Origin: an uncultured Methanospirillum sp.
Lineage (GTDB): Archaea; Halobacteriota; Methanomicrobia; Methanomicrobiales; Methanospirillaceae
Length of the DNA stretch: 64,000 nucleotides
Direction of reading: 5' to 3'
Assembly (NCBI RefSeq): GCF_963668475.1
Contig: NZ_OY764544.1
Coordinates: 2,852,001 to 2,916,000 of the forward strand
Shown: positions 8,239 through 16,737 of the stretch, in pieces
Numbering within the stretch: position 1 is the stretch's first letter
How the letters are laid out: the number at the start of each line of letters is the position of its first letter
Translations under genes and position numbers: made by a program
The notes under the pieces: model-generated
Seen by the model: the letters and a program-made list of their open reading frames with translations, nothing else
Databases searched by the model: none
What the model was told of the DNA's origin: nothing

Positions 8239-10491
8239 TCACAATCCTGCCAGTTTTTTAAGCAGCATGATCGTCCCTGCTTTGTCAAGGGGCTGGTTGT
8301 CGTTACCACACTTTGGTGAGTGGATGCATGCCGGACATCCTGATGCACATCTGCATTCTGCAACAAGATTCGCAGCAATTCTGGATATATCTCCGAAGAG
8401 TTCGTATGCACGCTCCGCAAGTCCCACTCCCCCTTCATATCCATCATAGATGTAAATCGTTGATGATCCGGTCTGGTGATCTATTGCGGTTGAGAGACCT
8501 CCGAGATCCCACCGGTCACAGAGGACAAAGAACGGGGTCATGGCAATCAGGGCATGTTCTGCACCGTGAAGGGTCCCAGGGATGTCACAGGTTTCGTTGC
8601 TGATCTTTGCTATGATCTCCTGATCAATAACCATCCATAACGCCGTGGTCGTAAAAGTTATCGGTGGAAGAGTAAGGGGTTCTGATCCAATTGTGGTCTG
8701 CCTGATGATCTTGCGATATCCGCTGTAGGACTCTGATACCTCTACCTCTCCGAAATGGAGCAGTGCACCAGGAATCGGTTTTGATGCAGAATCTTTTACG
8801 ATCGTTACTGTTGTCTGCTGATTTGGCCTGGTATAATACTCCACATCTGCTGCATCTGCAAGGATCCGGTGATGCTCATGATCCCATCTGCTGACCAGGT
8901 ACTTCTCGCCCTGGTGCATGATGACCGCCCCCGGATGGGCCTCTCTACAGGCCTGGCCGAGATCCACCGTCTCAAGCACTCTTCCCTTCTCTTCTATCGT
9001 CCAGGTCTCCCCGGTACCGGAGAGAGAAACCAGTTCAACCGCACGTTTTCGCCCTGAGTACACAAAGCCGCGGTTGGTTTTAGTCAGCAGCCCTGCACCG
9101 GTAAGGGCATCGAGGTGATTCTCCATCCCGCTTCCAAACCACTGAAGGTCACTGGCAGGACTCAAAGGGAGTTCTGCAGCAGCACAGAGGAGTTGTCCAG
9201 AGAGAATATACGGATTTTTTGTTGTGATGATCGCGTGCTCGTGTGATGAGCCGAAGAACTCCTCAGGATGATCCATAAAGTATTGGTCGAGAGGGTTCTG
9301 AAAGCTGACAAGTATTGCAAGCGACGGGCCCGCCCCTCGTCCTGCCCTTCCGGTCTGTTGCCAGGTCGACATCATGGTCCCGGGATACCCTGTCATCACA
9401 ACCGCATCAAGGGATCCGATATCGATACCGAGCTCAAGGGCGTTTGTAGAAACGATCCCTTTCAACTCTCCGCTCTTTAGTCGATGCTCAAGGTTTCTCC
9501 GCTCTTCAGGAAGATAACCGGCACGATATGCAGCAATTTTTCCGGTCTTGTCGGGTCCACCCTCACTCAACCGTTCTCTCGCCCAGGTAGTCACTACCTC
9601 GGTCATCTTCCGTGAACCCGTGAAGCAGAGGGTCTGGAGCCCGGTCTCTACCAAAGATGCGAGCAGAGTTGCACTCTCGGTGTAGACTGACTTTTCAGCA
9701 AATCCTCCGGTGTACGGGTTGTAGAGTATGAAGTACCGAACCCCTGCAGGTGCCCCTGATTCATCGATGACCTGAAATTCGCGCCCTGTCAGTTCCTTTG
9801 CAAACTCATGAGGATTTGCAAGGGTTGCAGAGGAGAGGAAGAAGGTCGGGTGCGATCCGTAATGTGCACAGATCCGGAGCAGCCTTCTGATCAGGAGTGC
9901 CATGTGACTGCCATAGATTCCGCGGTACTGGTGTGCCTCATCTATGATGATGTATTTCAGATGTGAGAAGAAGACCGACCACTGATGATGCCAGGGCAGA
10001 ATATGGTGGATCTCATGGGGGTTGGTAAGCACGAGACCTGCCTTGCTCCTGATGGCAGGCCGGTCATGGCGGGGGGTGTCTCCATCATAGATCGCTGGAT
10101 ACAACGATATCCCTGTGGCTTCACTGATTGCCTTTGCATTCGCGAGTTGATCCCTGGTAAGTGCTTTTGCAGGGTAGATGGCTAGTGCGGTTGCCGATGG
10201 ATCCTGTATCCTCATGCGGCAGAAGGGAAGCATAAACGCGAGAGTCTTTCCCGAGGCTGTTGGTGTGCAAAGGATGGTATCCTGCCCTGTTCCGACTGCA
10301 TCAATGGCTTTTGCCTGGTGAGCATAGAGACGTATTCCGATATCGTTCAGGTACTTTTGTAATGGCTCATTGAGTTGGTCTCTCACATCTCCGAATATGG
10401 GATCATGCCCGGGAATGATCCTGATATGTGCAATGTAGCGTGAAAAACGTGGATTTTCTGCTATAAGATCTAGAAAGTCAGCAACACTCAC
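8239..10491 (-). CDS. MrfA/YprA-like DEAH helicase with zinc-binding C-terminal domain
   Basis: A 750-residue superfamily 2 helicase. Motifs in order: Walker A (TPTASGKT, near residue 77), a DEAH box in IIIDEAHQYRG near 184, SATLANP, and motif VI QQTGRAGRGAG near 383. The C-terminal DUF1998-like region ends in a Cys cluster (CRCASGCPAC...C) near 720-735. This is the Hrq1/MrfA architecture; Bacillus subtilis MrfA (YprA) is a 3'-5' helicase acting with the exonuclease MrfB in repair of mitomycin C damage. Here the GTG start overlaps the end of the MrfB-like gene by 14 bases, so the pair is conserved as an operon. A role in cross-link or bulky adduct repair is inferred. Confidence 0.9.
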   Translation of the reverse strand: MSVADFLDLIAENPRFSRYIAHIRIIPGHDPIFGDVRDQLNEPLQKYLNDIGIRLYAHQAKAIDAVGTGQDTILCTPTASGKTLAFMLPFCRMRIQDPSATALAIYPAKALTRDQLANAKAISEATGISLYPAIYDGDTPRHDRPAIRSKAGLVLTNPHEIHHILPWHHQWSVFFSHLKYIIIDEAHQYRGIYGSHMALLIRRLLRICAHYGSHPTFFLSSATLANPHEFAKELTGREFQVIDESGAPAGVRYFILYNPYTGGFAEKSVYTESATLLASLVETGLQTLCFTGSRKMTEVVTTWARERLSEGGPDKTGKIAAYRAGYLPEERRNLEHRLKSGELKGIVSTNALELGIDIGSLDAVVMTGYPGTMMSTWQQTGRAGRGAGPSLAILVSFQNPLDQYFMDHPEEFFGSSHEHAIITTKNPYILSGQLLCAAAELPLSPASDLQWFGSGMENHLDALTGAGLLTKTNRGFVYSGRKRAVELVSLSGTGETWTIEEKGRVLETVDLGQACREAHPGAVIMHQGEKYLVSRWDHEHHRILADAADVEYYTRPNQQTTVTIVKDSASKPIPGALLHFGEVEVSESYSGYRKIIRQTTIGSEPLTLPPITFTTTALWMVIDQEIIAKISNETCDIPGTLHGAEHALIAMTPFFVLCDRWDLGGLSTAIDHQTGSSTIYIYDGYEGGVGLAERAYELFGDISRIAANLVAECRCASGCPACIHSPKCGNDNQPLDKAGTIMLLKKLAGL

Positions 10492-11548
10492 GTGCTTTGC
10501 TCCTGAGCAGATTGAGGAGAAGAGGAAGACTGGCTATATCCTGCTCGTTATGTCTGACTATCGGTACCAGCGGACCGCAGTTCCCGGTATCACGGTACTT
10601 CAGGTACCACTCCGGGACCAACATACCGGGAAGATCGTGTTCACGCTCTACACCAAGGAACCCTCGTTCTATCGTCGAGAGCCTGCAGTCCTGAATCTGG
10701 TTTTTCCACATCCTTCGTGTGTAATGGAGCAGATCGATATGAGGGAGTTCAGGCAGGGGATCAAATCCGTAGTATGCAAACCGCTCATTCAGGTACGGCA
10801 GATCAAAACTCCTCCCGTTATAACTTACGAGGGCATCGGCACCATCCAGAAGTTCTCTGACTGCAGTTAATGCAGCAGGCTCCTCTGTGATGTCCCTGAG
10901 CACGAACTGGTGGATGACAAGTCCCCCGGGGCCGGGGCACCCGATACCAAAAAGAATGACAGGCCTGCCAAAGATACCGAGGGTCTCGAGGTCCAGGAAC
11001 CTGATCTTTTCAGGTGTAAACCCTTCTGATGCAATAAGGCCGAGGGGATGTGATGGGCCGAGCCGTGATCTGATCAGGTGCGTAGCTCCTGCAGGGCCTG
11101 CATTGAGGACCTCAAGTACATGAGCAGCCCCCTTCTGATACCTGCGGTGGTGAGAGAGTTCGGGTATTGTTCTACAGCTTCGTTGCTTGAGATTTTCTGC
11201 TCCCTTTGGACCGATACCCCTGATGAGCCTGAGTTCATCCAGAACTTTCGGGTCTGGCTGGCTACGGGAAGAGAGGTATATCGGCCGGGTATGCTGTACA
11301 TGGTAACATTCTCCGTCTTCATTTATTACCGGCGAGCCGGGGATGGCATCTTCAACTGGAACTCCGGCATACCTTCTGAAGAACTCACGATAGTACTGCC
11401 CGAACTGATCATAGACTGATTCGCTGATCGCTGAGGCATGAAGCCCCATGCGGAATACATTGTCATGAGGCACAATCACGTAGTCTGGTGAGGCAGTTAT
11501 TCGTGCCTGCCACCTCTGGCTCACAGAGACGAGGTCTGTTCCCTGCAT
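10478..11548 (-). CDS. MrfB/YprB-like DnaQ-type exonuclease
   Basis: A 356-residue protein with a helix-hairpin-helix-like segment (LRLIRGIGPKGAENLKQRS, near residues 105-123) followed by an RNase H-like 3'-5' exonuclease domain. Exonuclease motifs are visible: FLDLETLG with the first acidic pair (DxE), ALVSYNGRSFDLPYL with the second Asp, and a late HNEQDIASL with the final Asp. This matches YprB/MrfB of Firmicutes, partner of the helicase encoded immediately downstream (14-base overlap). The N-terminal half contains the DYVIVPH segment and probably binds DNA. The start at ATG 11548 is followed by an uninterrupted frame. DNA-repair function is inferred from the pair. Confidence 0.87.
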   Translation of the reverse strand: MQGTDLVSVSQRWQARITASPDYVIVPHDNVFRMGLHASAISESVYDQFGQYYREFFRRYAGVPVEDAIPGSPVINEDGECYHVQHTRPIYLSSRSQPDPKVLDELRLIRGIGPKGAENLKQRSCRTIPELSHHRRYQKGAAHVLEVLNAGPAGATHLIRSRLGPSHPLGLIASEGFTPEKIRFLDLETLGIFGRPVILFGIGCPGPGGLVIHQFVLRDITEEPAALTAVRELLDGADALVSYNGRSFDLPYLNERFAYYGFDPLPELPHIDLLHYTRRMWKNQIQDCRLSTIERGFLGVEREHDLPGMLVPEWYLKYRDTGNCGPLVPIVRHNEQDIASLPLLLNLLRSKARECC

Positions 11549-11662
11549 CTACCGATACCTCATCGTGGTGGTATATAAATTAGGAAGGGCACAGGGCGAA
11601 AGTGTTCGGAGATCATACAATGAGATGTTTGTGCTCCTGATGACTAGATAAAAATAAACTCA

Positions 11663-13606
11663 ATGTTTATATTTATCCAGATGTATTTTCGTTCAAATCT
11701 GATAAATCTAAATAATTATTTTATTGCTAACATCCGGATGCTTACACTGTTTCTGATTATTTTTTCATCATGTGTTCTTCTTGTTGGAGGATTTTTGTTT
11801 CATCCGGCAATCAATGGAGACGGAAATGAATATGTAGGGATGACGATTTCACTTTTTAATCATTTGTCTCCTGATTACAGGATTCAAGATACAGAGTTAA
11901 AGCAAAAAATATATGATGAAAATGGTATTACTGCCAATTTAACTGCGGGATACATTGCATCACTAAAGGGAACTCTAGAAGCATCTCATCTCTGGTTTTA
12001 TTCTCTCTTTGTATTGCCTTTATTTTATCTCCTGCATATTTTTTCCTTAAATGAATTGAAGGCATTTCAATTTTTCAATATTTTTTTGCTGATTATAACG
12101 ATGTTTGTTATGTATCGATATGATCCAATAATAAAACCCAAACATTTTTGGTACATCGCTATATGCATCTCATCACCTGTTCTTTTGTATATACACTGGA
12201 CTCATACCGAAGTATTTTCGTTTTGCTTTGTTACGTTGTCTCTGTTCTTTGGATTTCTATCAGATAACAAAAATTATTATCTGGCAGTCCTCTTTTCCTC
12301 ATTGGCTTCGTTACAGAATCCTCCACTTGCGGTTCTATCATTGGCTTTGACTCTATCTGGCTGGAGATCTTACTCCTTTAAGATTAAGAGTTTGATCTGT
12401 CTCATTGCAATATCTTCTATCTCCCTTCTCCCCTACATCTACAGTTATTATTTTTTTCATACGACCAACCCTCAAATGTTTATTGGTGCAGCAAGTTTCT
12501 CGCTGATATCCTGGGAGAGGGTGTTAGGGATATTTGGTGATTTAAACTCTGGAATCATAGTATATCTTCCACTAATTTTGATAATTTCAGTTATTCTGGT
12601 CCCCTATTCTATCATAATTCAACATGATTCACGCATATTATTTATTTGGGGGATTATTCTTGCGCTTGGATTTGCCAGCACAACAACAATAAATTGGAAT
12701 TGTGGGATGATGTACATCTTCAGGTATGTTGTCTGGATAATCCCGCTATTATTTGTAGTTGTGGCATTGATCACCGAGTACAATTCAAATTATGTGGTCT
12801 CTCTCATACTTCTGATCGCACTTTTATCAACAGGAAGCACCACAGTTGGTTGTCTCATGGATCATAGAGGTGATAATTATCTGACCTTTAATCAGTTATC
12901 CAAATCAGTAATGGTAACCTACCCAAGCCTATATAATCCCGATTATGAAATATTTGGGGAAAGATCACTTTATACAGAGCATGCCTATGAGAAAGGATTC
13001 CCATATTTTGTGATTTATAACAATACTATTCGAAAAGAATTATCTGGTATTGATTATATTTCTCTTCTCGATAAAATTGATAATAACGCCTTTATCGATC
13101 AGAAAAAGGCTGTCATCCAATATGGGAAAGGATATATAAATGGTGATCTGGACCTTTCAGCGCTTCCTGTAAATTTGAACAATGTTCGCATATTTGCAAA
13201 AAATACTTTTAATCCTGATATTTTTGATTCATCCATACAATTTATAGATTACACAACTGGCTGGAGCCAGATCAAAGATGAGAATGGAAAGGCATTTCGG
13301 TGGATGGAAAATAATGGTACGTTTGCTACATTATCTCCAAATGACAGAGTAGTTGAATTGAGATTTCAAGGGAGAAGCAATTCTCAAAATAGAACTCTTG
13401 ATATAATCTCTGAAGGACAGATCCAAGGAAACATCATAGTAACACCAAATCAAGGTAGTTATGCTCACGAGATCAGCCTGAAAAAGGGGTTGAATATAAT
13501 TCAATTCAATATTCCTGATCTTGAAAAAATGCCGTTCTGGAGAACTATGGAACGGTACCCGATTATTGGGTTCAATAACATTTCCATTTCAGATCAGGTG
13601 TATTAA
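11663..13606 (+). CDS. Polytopic membrane protein, GT-C glycosyltransferase-like
   Basis: A 647-residue AT-rich gene. After a hydrophobic N-terminal helix (LFLIIFSSCVLLVGGFLF) comes HPAINGDGNEYVGMT, which resembles the acidic first-loop motif of GT-C (PMT/ArnT-like) glycosyltransferases. About ten further transmembrane segments follow to residue 390, and then a soluble C-terminal region of about 240 residues, probably extracytoplasmic, containing possible sequons. I infer a lipid-linked sugar transferase or similar membrane enzyme, but no family can be named with certainty. It stands alone, flanked by the MrfB gene and redox genes. Its base composition (many A/T runs) differs from both neighbours, which suggests acquisition or relocation from the glycan region. 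Confidence 0.7.
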   Translation: MFIFIQMYFRSNLINLNNYFIANIRMLTLFLIIFSSCVLLVGGFLFHPAINGDGNEYVGMTISLFNHLSPDYRIQDTELKQKIYDENGITANLTAGYIASLKGTLEASHLWFYSLFVLPLFYLLHIFSLNELKAFQFFNIFLLIITMFVMYRYDPIIKPKHFWYIAICISSPVLLYIHWTHTEVFSFCFVTLSLFFGFLSDNKNYYLAVLFSSLASLQNPPLAVLSLALTLSGWRSYSFKIKSLICLIAISSISLLPYIYSYYFFHTTNPQMFIGAASFSLISWERVLGIFGDLNSGIIVYLPLILIISVILVPYSIIIQHDSRILFIWGIILALGFASTTTINWNCGMMYIFRYVVWIIPLLFVVVALITEYNSNYVVSLILLIALLSTGSTTVGCLMDHRGDNYLTFNQLSKSVMVTYPSLYNPDYEIFGERSLYTEHAYEKGFPYFVIYNNTIRKELSGIDYISLLDKIDNNAFIDQKKAVIQYGKGYINGDLDLSALPVNLNNVRIFAKNTFNPDIFDSSIQFIDYTTGWSQIKDENGKAFRWMENNGTFATLSPNDRVVELRFQGRSNSQNRTLDIISEGQIQGNIIVTPNQGSYAHEISLKKGLNIIQFNIPDLEKMPFWRTMERYPIIGFNNISISDQVY

Positions 13607-13616
13607 ATTTTTAACC

Positions 13617-14240
13617 TTACTTTACTATATTGCACGGCTCTTTTGCCAGGATGCCTCTCACTGCATCATTTCCACTCTGGTACGCAAAGGCAAGGATATC
13701 AGGGTTTCCTATAATGCCTCCGCATCCATCCATATCTTTTGCCAGGATGTTATCGCAGTACGAAAACCCGAATATGTTAAACAGTGCTGTCATCATGGGG
13801 ACAGCAGTCGAGAAGACATCATCACGATCCATTCCTGCGGTTGAGAGAAAGTATCCCCTGTGAAGAATTTTCTTTTCTGAGGGAAGCGGATGGGTTTTAA
13901 GTTTGTAATGTCTGACCCAGATATAATGGGCACGGTCAATGAACCCCTTCAGTTCGGTGGTTATACCCATGGTATAGATGGGAGACGATATTGCAAGGCA
14001 GTCTGCACTCAGCATCCGCTCAAAAACCGGATGAACATCATCTTTCAGAATGCACTCACCTGTTTTATGACAGGCGTTGCACCCTTTGCATGAAGAGTAT
14101 GTTAATCTGCTCAGGATCACCTTCTCTGTATCGGCTCCTGCTTCAGTTGCACCCTTCAAAAATGTATCAAGCAGGATCTCAGTATTACCATGCCTGTGGG
14201 GACTTCCTAGCACTCCGATGACTTTTATCTCCCCGGTCAT
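13617..14240 (-). CDS. Iron-sulfur flavoprotein (NADPH-dependent FMN reductase fold)
   Basis: A 207-residue flavodoxin-like protein with the FMN-binding loop GSPHRHGNTE near residue 12. It has a compact cysteine motif CKGCNACHKTGEC near residues 50-62 that fits the [4Fe-4S] site of archaeal iron-sulfur flavoproteins (Isf), followed by SSPIYTMGITTELKGFIDR. Isf proteins transfer electrons in methanogens and are linked to reduction of O2 or H2O2. It overlaps its upstream paralogue by ATGA (14237-14240) and is the last gene of the redox block. Electron donor and acceptor cannot be read from sequence. Confidence 0.87.
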   Translation of the reverse strand: MTGEIKVIGVLGSPHRHGNTEILLDTFLKGATEAGADTEKVILSRLTYSSCKGCNACHKTGECILKDDVHPVFERMLSADCLAISSPIYTMGITTELKGFIDRAHYIWVRHYKLKTHPLPSEKKILHRGYFLSTAGMDRDDVFSTAVPMMTALFNIFGFSYCDNILAKDMDGCGGIIGNPDILAFAYQSGNDAVRGILAKEPCNIVK

Positions 14241-14851
14241 GCAAAGAGCCTCTCTCTGAGTATGGAGATTATTTCAGTACCTTTCTTCATCGCATCCTCT
14301 TGCGCAGTCGGATGGTGCAGCACTGCCCCTTTCTCATCTACGTGATTTATCATCAGATATCCGATGTCACGATCCCTGACCTCGATCACATGAAAAAAGC
14401 ATTTTATTACCGGTATGGCGGCATCGAACACGTAACTCCAGTCCTGTCCGGCTGTAGAGATGAAGAGACCAAGTCGTTTTCCTTTCCGTTCTGGTGGAAC
14501 AACCGGCAGTTTTAGGACATACTTCCGGGATCTGAATACCTGTGCCCGGTCAATGAGGGCTTTTACCTGGGAACAGACACTCATGCAGTAGATAGGTGAT
14601 GATACAATGATGCAGTCAGCTTCAAGAATCTGATCATGTAGTTGATCCATACCATCCCGGATGACACACTGGTTTAACCGCTCACATGCATTGCAGCCCC
14701 GGCATGGCCTGACATCTGCATCTGCAAGGGCGATCTTCTGGACTGATACATCTGGTTGGTTACCCATCGATGAAAGAACCCAGTCCAACAGTTGTTCTGA
14801 ATTGCCATGTCTGCGAGGGCTTCCAGAAATGGCAAGAACCCTGATCCCCAT
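14237..14851 (-). CDS. Iron-sulfur flavoprotein, second paralogue
   Basis: A 204-residue paralogue of the next gene, with the same order of motifs: FMN loop SGSPRRHGNSEQ near residue 9, the cluster motif CRGCNACERLNQC near 50-62, and SSPIYCMSVCSQVKALIDR. Extra cysteines (in YCMSVCSQ) are absent from the other copy. The tandem copies share a 4-base overlap, so they are probably made together and might form a heteromer; that is inference. It lies 40 bases downstream of the peroxiredoxin gene on the same strand, which supports a role in oxidative-stress electron transfer. Confidence 0.87.
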   Translation of the reverse strand: MGIRVLAISGSPRRHGNSEQLLDWVLSSMGNQPDVSVQKIALADADVRPCRGCNACERLNQCVIRDGMDQLHDQILEADCIIVSSPIYCMSVCSQVKALIDRAQVFRSRKYVLKLPVVPPERKGKRLGLFISTAGQDWSYVFDAAIPVIKCFFHVIEVRDRDIGYLMINHVDEKGAVLHHPTAQEDAMKKGTEIISILRERLFA

Positions 14852-14891
14852 ATCATCCAGTGTTGGTGGTTTGCTGATAAAAGAAGAGGGG

Positions 14892-15551
14892 TCAGGATTC
14901 TTTGAAGCAGAGGTAAAAATCTTTGTAATCGTATCCTTCAGTTATCCTCTTATCTGCCTCTTCTACGGTCTTTGGAGGTGGAACAATGACTTTGTCCCCT
15001 GGCTGCCAGTTGGCCGGTGTTGCTACTCCTTCTTTGTCAGAGGTCTGAAGGGCTTTTACAAGCCTTACTATCTCTGGGATTGATCTCCCGTTACTGAGCG
15101 GGTAATAGATCATTGCCCTGAGTATCCCTTTGTCATCGATGAAGAAGACTGTCCTCACCGTTGCTGTGCTACTCTGACCCGGGTGAACCATTCCATACAA
15201 CGTTGCAACCTTCATATCAAGATCTGCAATCACCGGGAATGGGATCTCAACACCCATCTTCTCTTTGATATTCCTTATCCAGGCAATATGGGAATGAACA
15301 CTATCAATTGATAAACCAATGAGCTGCGTGTTCATCGCCTTGAGTTCATCATAAACCTGGGCAAAAGCGATGAATTCAGTTGTGCAGACCGGTGTGAAAT
15401 CGGCAGGGTGGGAGAAGAGTACAATCCACTTTCCCTGCAGTTCTGATAAGGTTATAGTCCCCTGAGTGGTAACAGCCTCAAAGTCCGGAGCCGGGGCACC
15501 GAGTATGGGAAGGCTGATACAGTCGCATTCAAACTCTTCATCGCAGTTCAT
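14892..15551 (-). CDS. Peroxiredoxin, Prx6-type
   Basis: A 219-residue thiol peroxidase that reduces H2O2 and organic peroxides. The peroxidatic Cys56 lies in HPADFTPVCTTEF, and the protein has the long C-terminal extension of the archaeal Prx6 group. A C-terminal Cys near 215 (FYLCFKES) could be the resolving residue. Unusual extra cysteines occur at the N-terminus (Cys3, Cys9, Cys11). The ATG at 15551 follows a GAAGAGGT ribosome site inside the end of the AhpD-like gene, 2 bases after its stop, so the two are coupled. It sits within a minus-strand run of redox genes. Confidence 0.93.
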   Translation of the reverse strand: MNCDEEFECDCISLPILGAPAPDFEAVTTQGTITLSELQGKWIVLFSHPADFTPVCTTEFIAFAQVYDELKAMNTQLIGLSIDSVHSHIAWIRNIKEKMGVEIPFPVIADLDMKVATLYGMVHPGQSSTATVRTVFFIDDKGILRAMIYYPLSNGRSIPEIVRLVKALQTSDKEGVATPANWQPGDKVIVPPPKTVEEADKRITEGYDYKDFYLCFKES

Positions 15552-15553
15552 AT

Positions 15554-15892
15554 CTACATGACCTCTTCTTCAATGATCTTGCCGTTCACGTATGCCGGCA
15601 TACCGGCAAGCATGTATGCGACTCTGAGAGCCTCTTCAACTTCATCCTTGGTTACTCCAAGGCTCTTCGCGCCTGCCATCTGTGCCTTGATTGCATGCTG
15701 ATCTCTCATTGAGGTGGCAATTGCAATAGCAATCAGTTTCTTTGTCTTTCGCGAGAGTGCCCCGTCATCCCAGATATACTGATCAAGTTTGAGAATCATC
15801 TCGTGAATATCAGGATCTGTTTCAGCCAGTTTTTTGAATATTCTGGGTACTTTTCCGATCTTCTTCTCAAGGTCATCCATTCCAGTTGTCAT
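15554..15892 (-). CDS. Carboxymuconolactone decarboxylase/AhpD-like protein lacking the CxxC motif
   Basis: The start is ATG 15892, giving 112 residues, because the AGGAGTGA ribosome site lies just upstream (inside the end of the desulforedoxin-like gene); a longer frame to 15922 has no such support. The fold signature of the CMD/AhpD family is clear (LSRKTKKLIAIAIATSM, then GVTKDEVEEALRVAYMLAGMPAYVNG). At the position where AhpD proteins carry the redox CxxC (usually CxYCxxxH) this protein reads RDQHAIKAQ, with no cysteine. It therefore cannot act as a standard AhpD disulfide reductase, and its role next to peroxiredoxin is unclear. Confidence 0.85.
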   Translation of the reverse strand: MTTGMDDLEKKIGKVPRIFKKLAETDPDIHEMILKLDQYIWDDGALSRKTKKLIAIAIATSMRDQHAIKAQMAGAKSLGVTKDEVEEALRVAYMLAGMPAYVNGKIIEEEVM

Positions 15893-15896
15893 TGGA

Positions 15897-16022
15897 TCAC
15901 TCCTGCAGGACCATCGGCTCACCGCAACAGATCAGCTCGCCGCCTCCGACTTCGATAACCTTTACCACGTTTCCGCAGATCTCACATTCAAAGACCTGTC
16001 CTTGCTCTGATACATTAACCAT
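15897..16022 (-). CDS. Desulforedoxin-like mini protein, 41 residues
   Basis: A short gene easily missed by length filters. The ATG at 16022 is preceded by a GAGGAA ribosome site and the frame ends at TGA 15897. The 41-residue product has the desulforedoxin iron-site pattern: CEICG, a VVKVIEVGGGELI spacer, then CCGEPMV. The two cysteine pairs would bind one Fe(SCys)4 centre, as in desulforedoxin or the N-terminal domain of desulfoferrodoxin. The catalytic superoxide reductase domain is absent. The stop lies 4 bases before the AhpD-like start, so it is part of the redox operon. A role as small electron carrier is inferred. Confidence 0.9.
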   Translation of the reverse strand: MVNVSEQGQVFECEICGNVVKVIEVGGGELICCGEPMVLQE

Positions 16023-16094
16023 TTATGTTCCTCGGGGGGTGGGGGATATTCATAAGGCAATACCTGAGTTCCTGCCGGGACAGGTCGAAGCCGG

Positions 16095-16343
16095 TTACGA
16101 GCGCTTCGGTGGGTGTGTAGCATCTTCCGGGGTTTTTACATCGTCCCTGATATGAGTAATCGGGAAGCAGTCGTACATCTCACAAGCACATGCAGGGCAG
16201 TGACGAAGATCCTGTTCTGCATCGGTCATCTCGTATGTCTTTCCGCAATCCACACAGACGTATTTTCCCGGACCGACCTTCTCTCCTGCTTTTACTCGCT
16301 TCTGTTCACTCATGGTTTTTACCATATCTTTACTCATCATCAT
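16095..16343 (-). CDS. Small rubredoxin-like zinc-ribbon protein
   Basis: A small protein of up to 82 residues. KYVCVDCG and LRHCPACACEMYDCF supply two CxxC pairs, as in zinc ribbons or rubredoxin-like metal sites. The true start may be the ATG at 16313 (MSEQKRVKAG), giving 72 residues, because the first ten residues contain several Met and look like upstream sequence. It is the most upstream gene of the redox block, 72 bases before the desulforedoxin-like gene. Whether it binds zinc or iron cannot be decided from sequence. Confidence 0.75.
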   Translation of the reverse strand: MMMSKDMVKTMSEQKRVKAGEKVGPGKYVCVDCGKTYEMTDAEQDLRHCPACACEMYDCFPITHIRDDVKTPEDATHPPKRS

Positions 16344-16737
16344 CGTTATTTAATGATTCGGAAGAGAATATTTCGAATTGATGAGGCATTTTCCATTTCC
16401 GGGTAAAATTTTCCTTTACTACACTTCATAAACCAGTTTGTTACTATTATCATTCTTCGGAATTCAACGAAAAACCGGGTATGGGCTCCCGGCCATTGCG
16501 CTGCCTGGAAGGTCATTCTCTCTAGAAAAAAGCCCAAATTATTAATCCTGTATCCCCTGTTGGAGCAGAAGGATGTGATGTCTGATTATTCGGGCCTGAT
16601 ACTTGAACTGACTGAAGGAGGTTCGGTGTGTTCACGAAAACTTTATTATAACCGATGATGTCAGAAAAAAGCCATATTAATCGAATTCATTATCAGATGG
16701 TATAGATCGGGGTAATCTTGTTTCAATATAAGTGTGG
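16344..16737. other. Non-coding interval between redox block and radC
   Basis: This 394-base stretch holds only weak open frames with poor coding character. It should contain the promoter of the minus-strand redox block near its left edge (AT-rich around 16350-16380). No hairpin, repeat or RNA gene is apparent. Confidence 0.4.

Noticed and set aside
16346..16537. 63-residue minus-strand frame upstream of the zinc-ribbon gene
   Set aside because: No start signal, no family pattern, and it spans the likely promoter region.
16578..16658. 26-codon frame with a GAAGGA site upstream between redox genes and radC
   Set aside because: Too short and without recognisable features; the ribosome-like site could be chance. 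Not listed as a gene.
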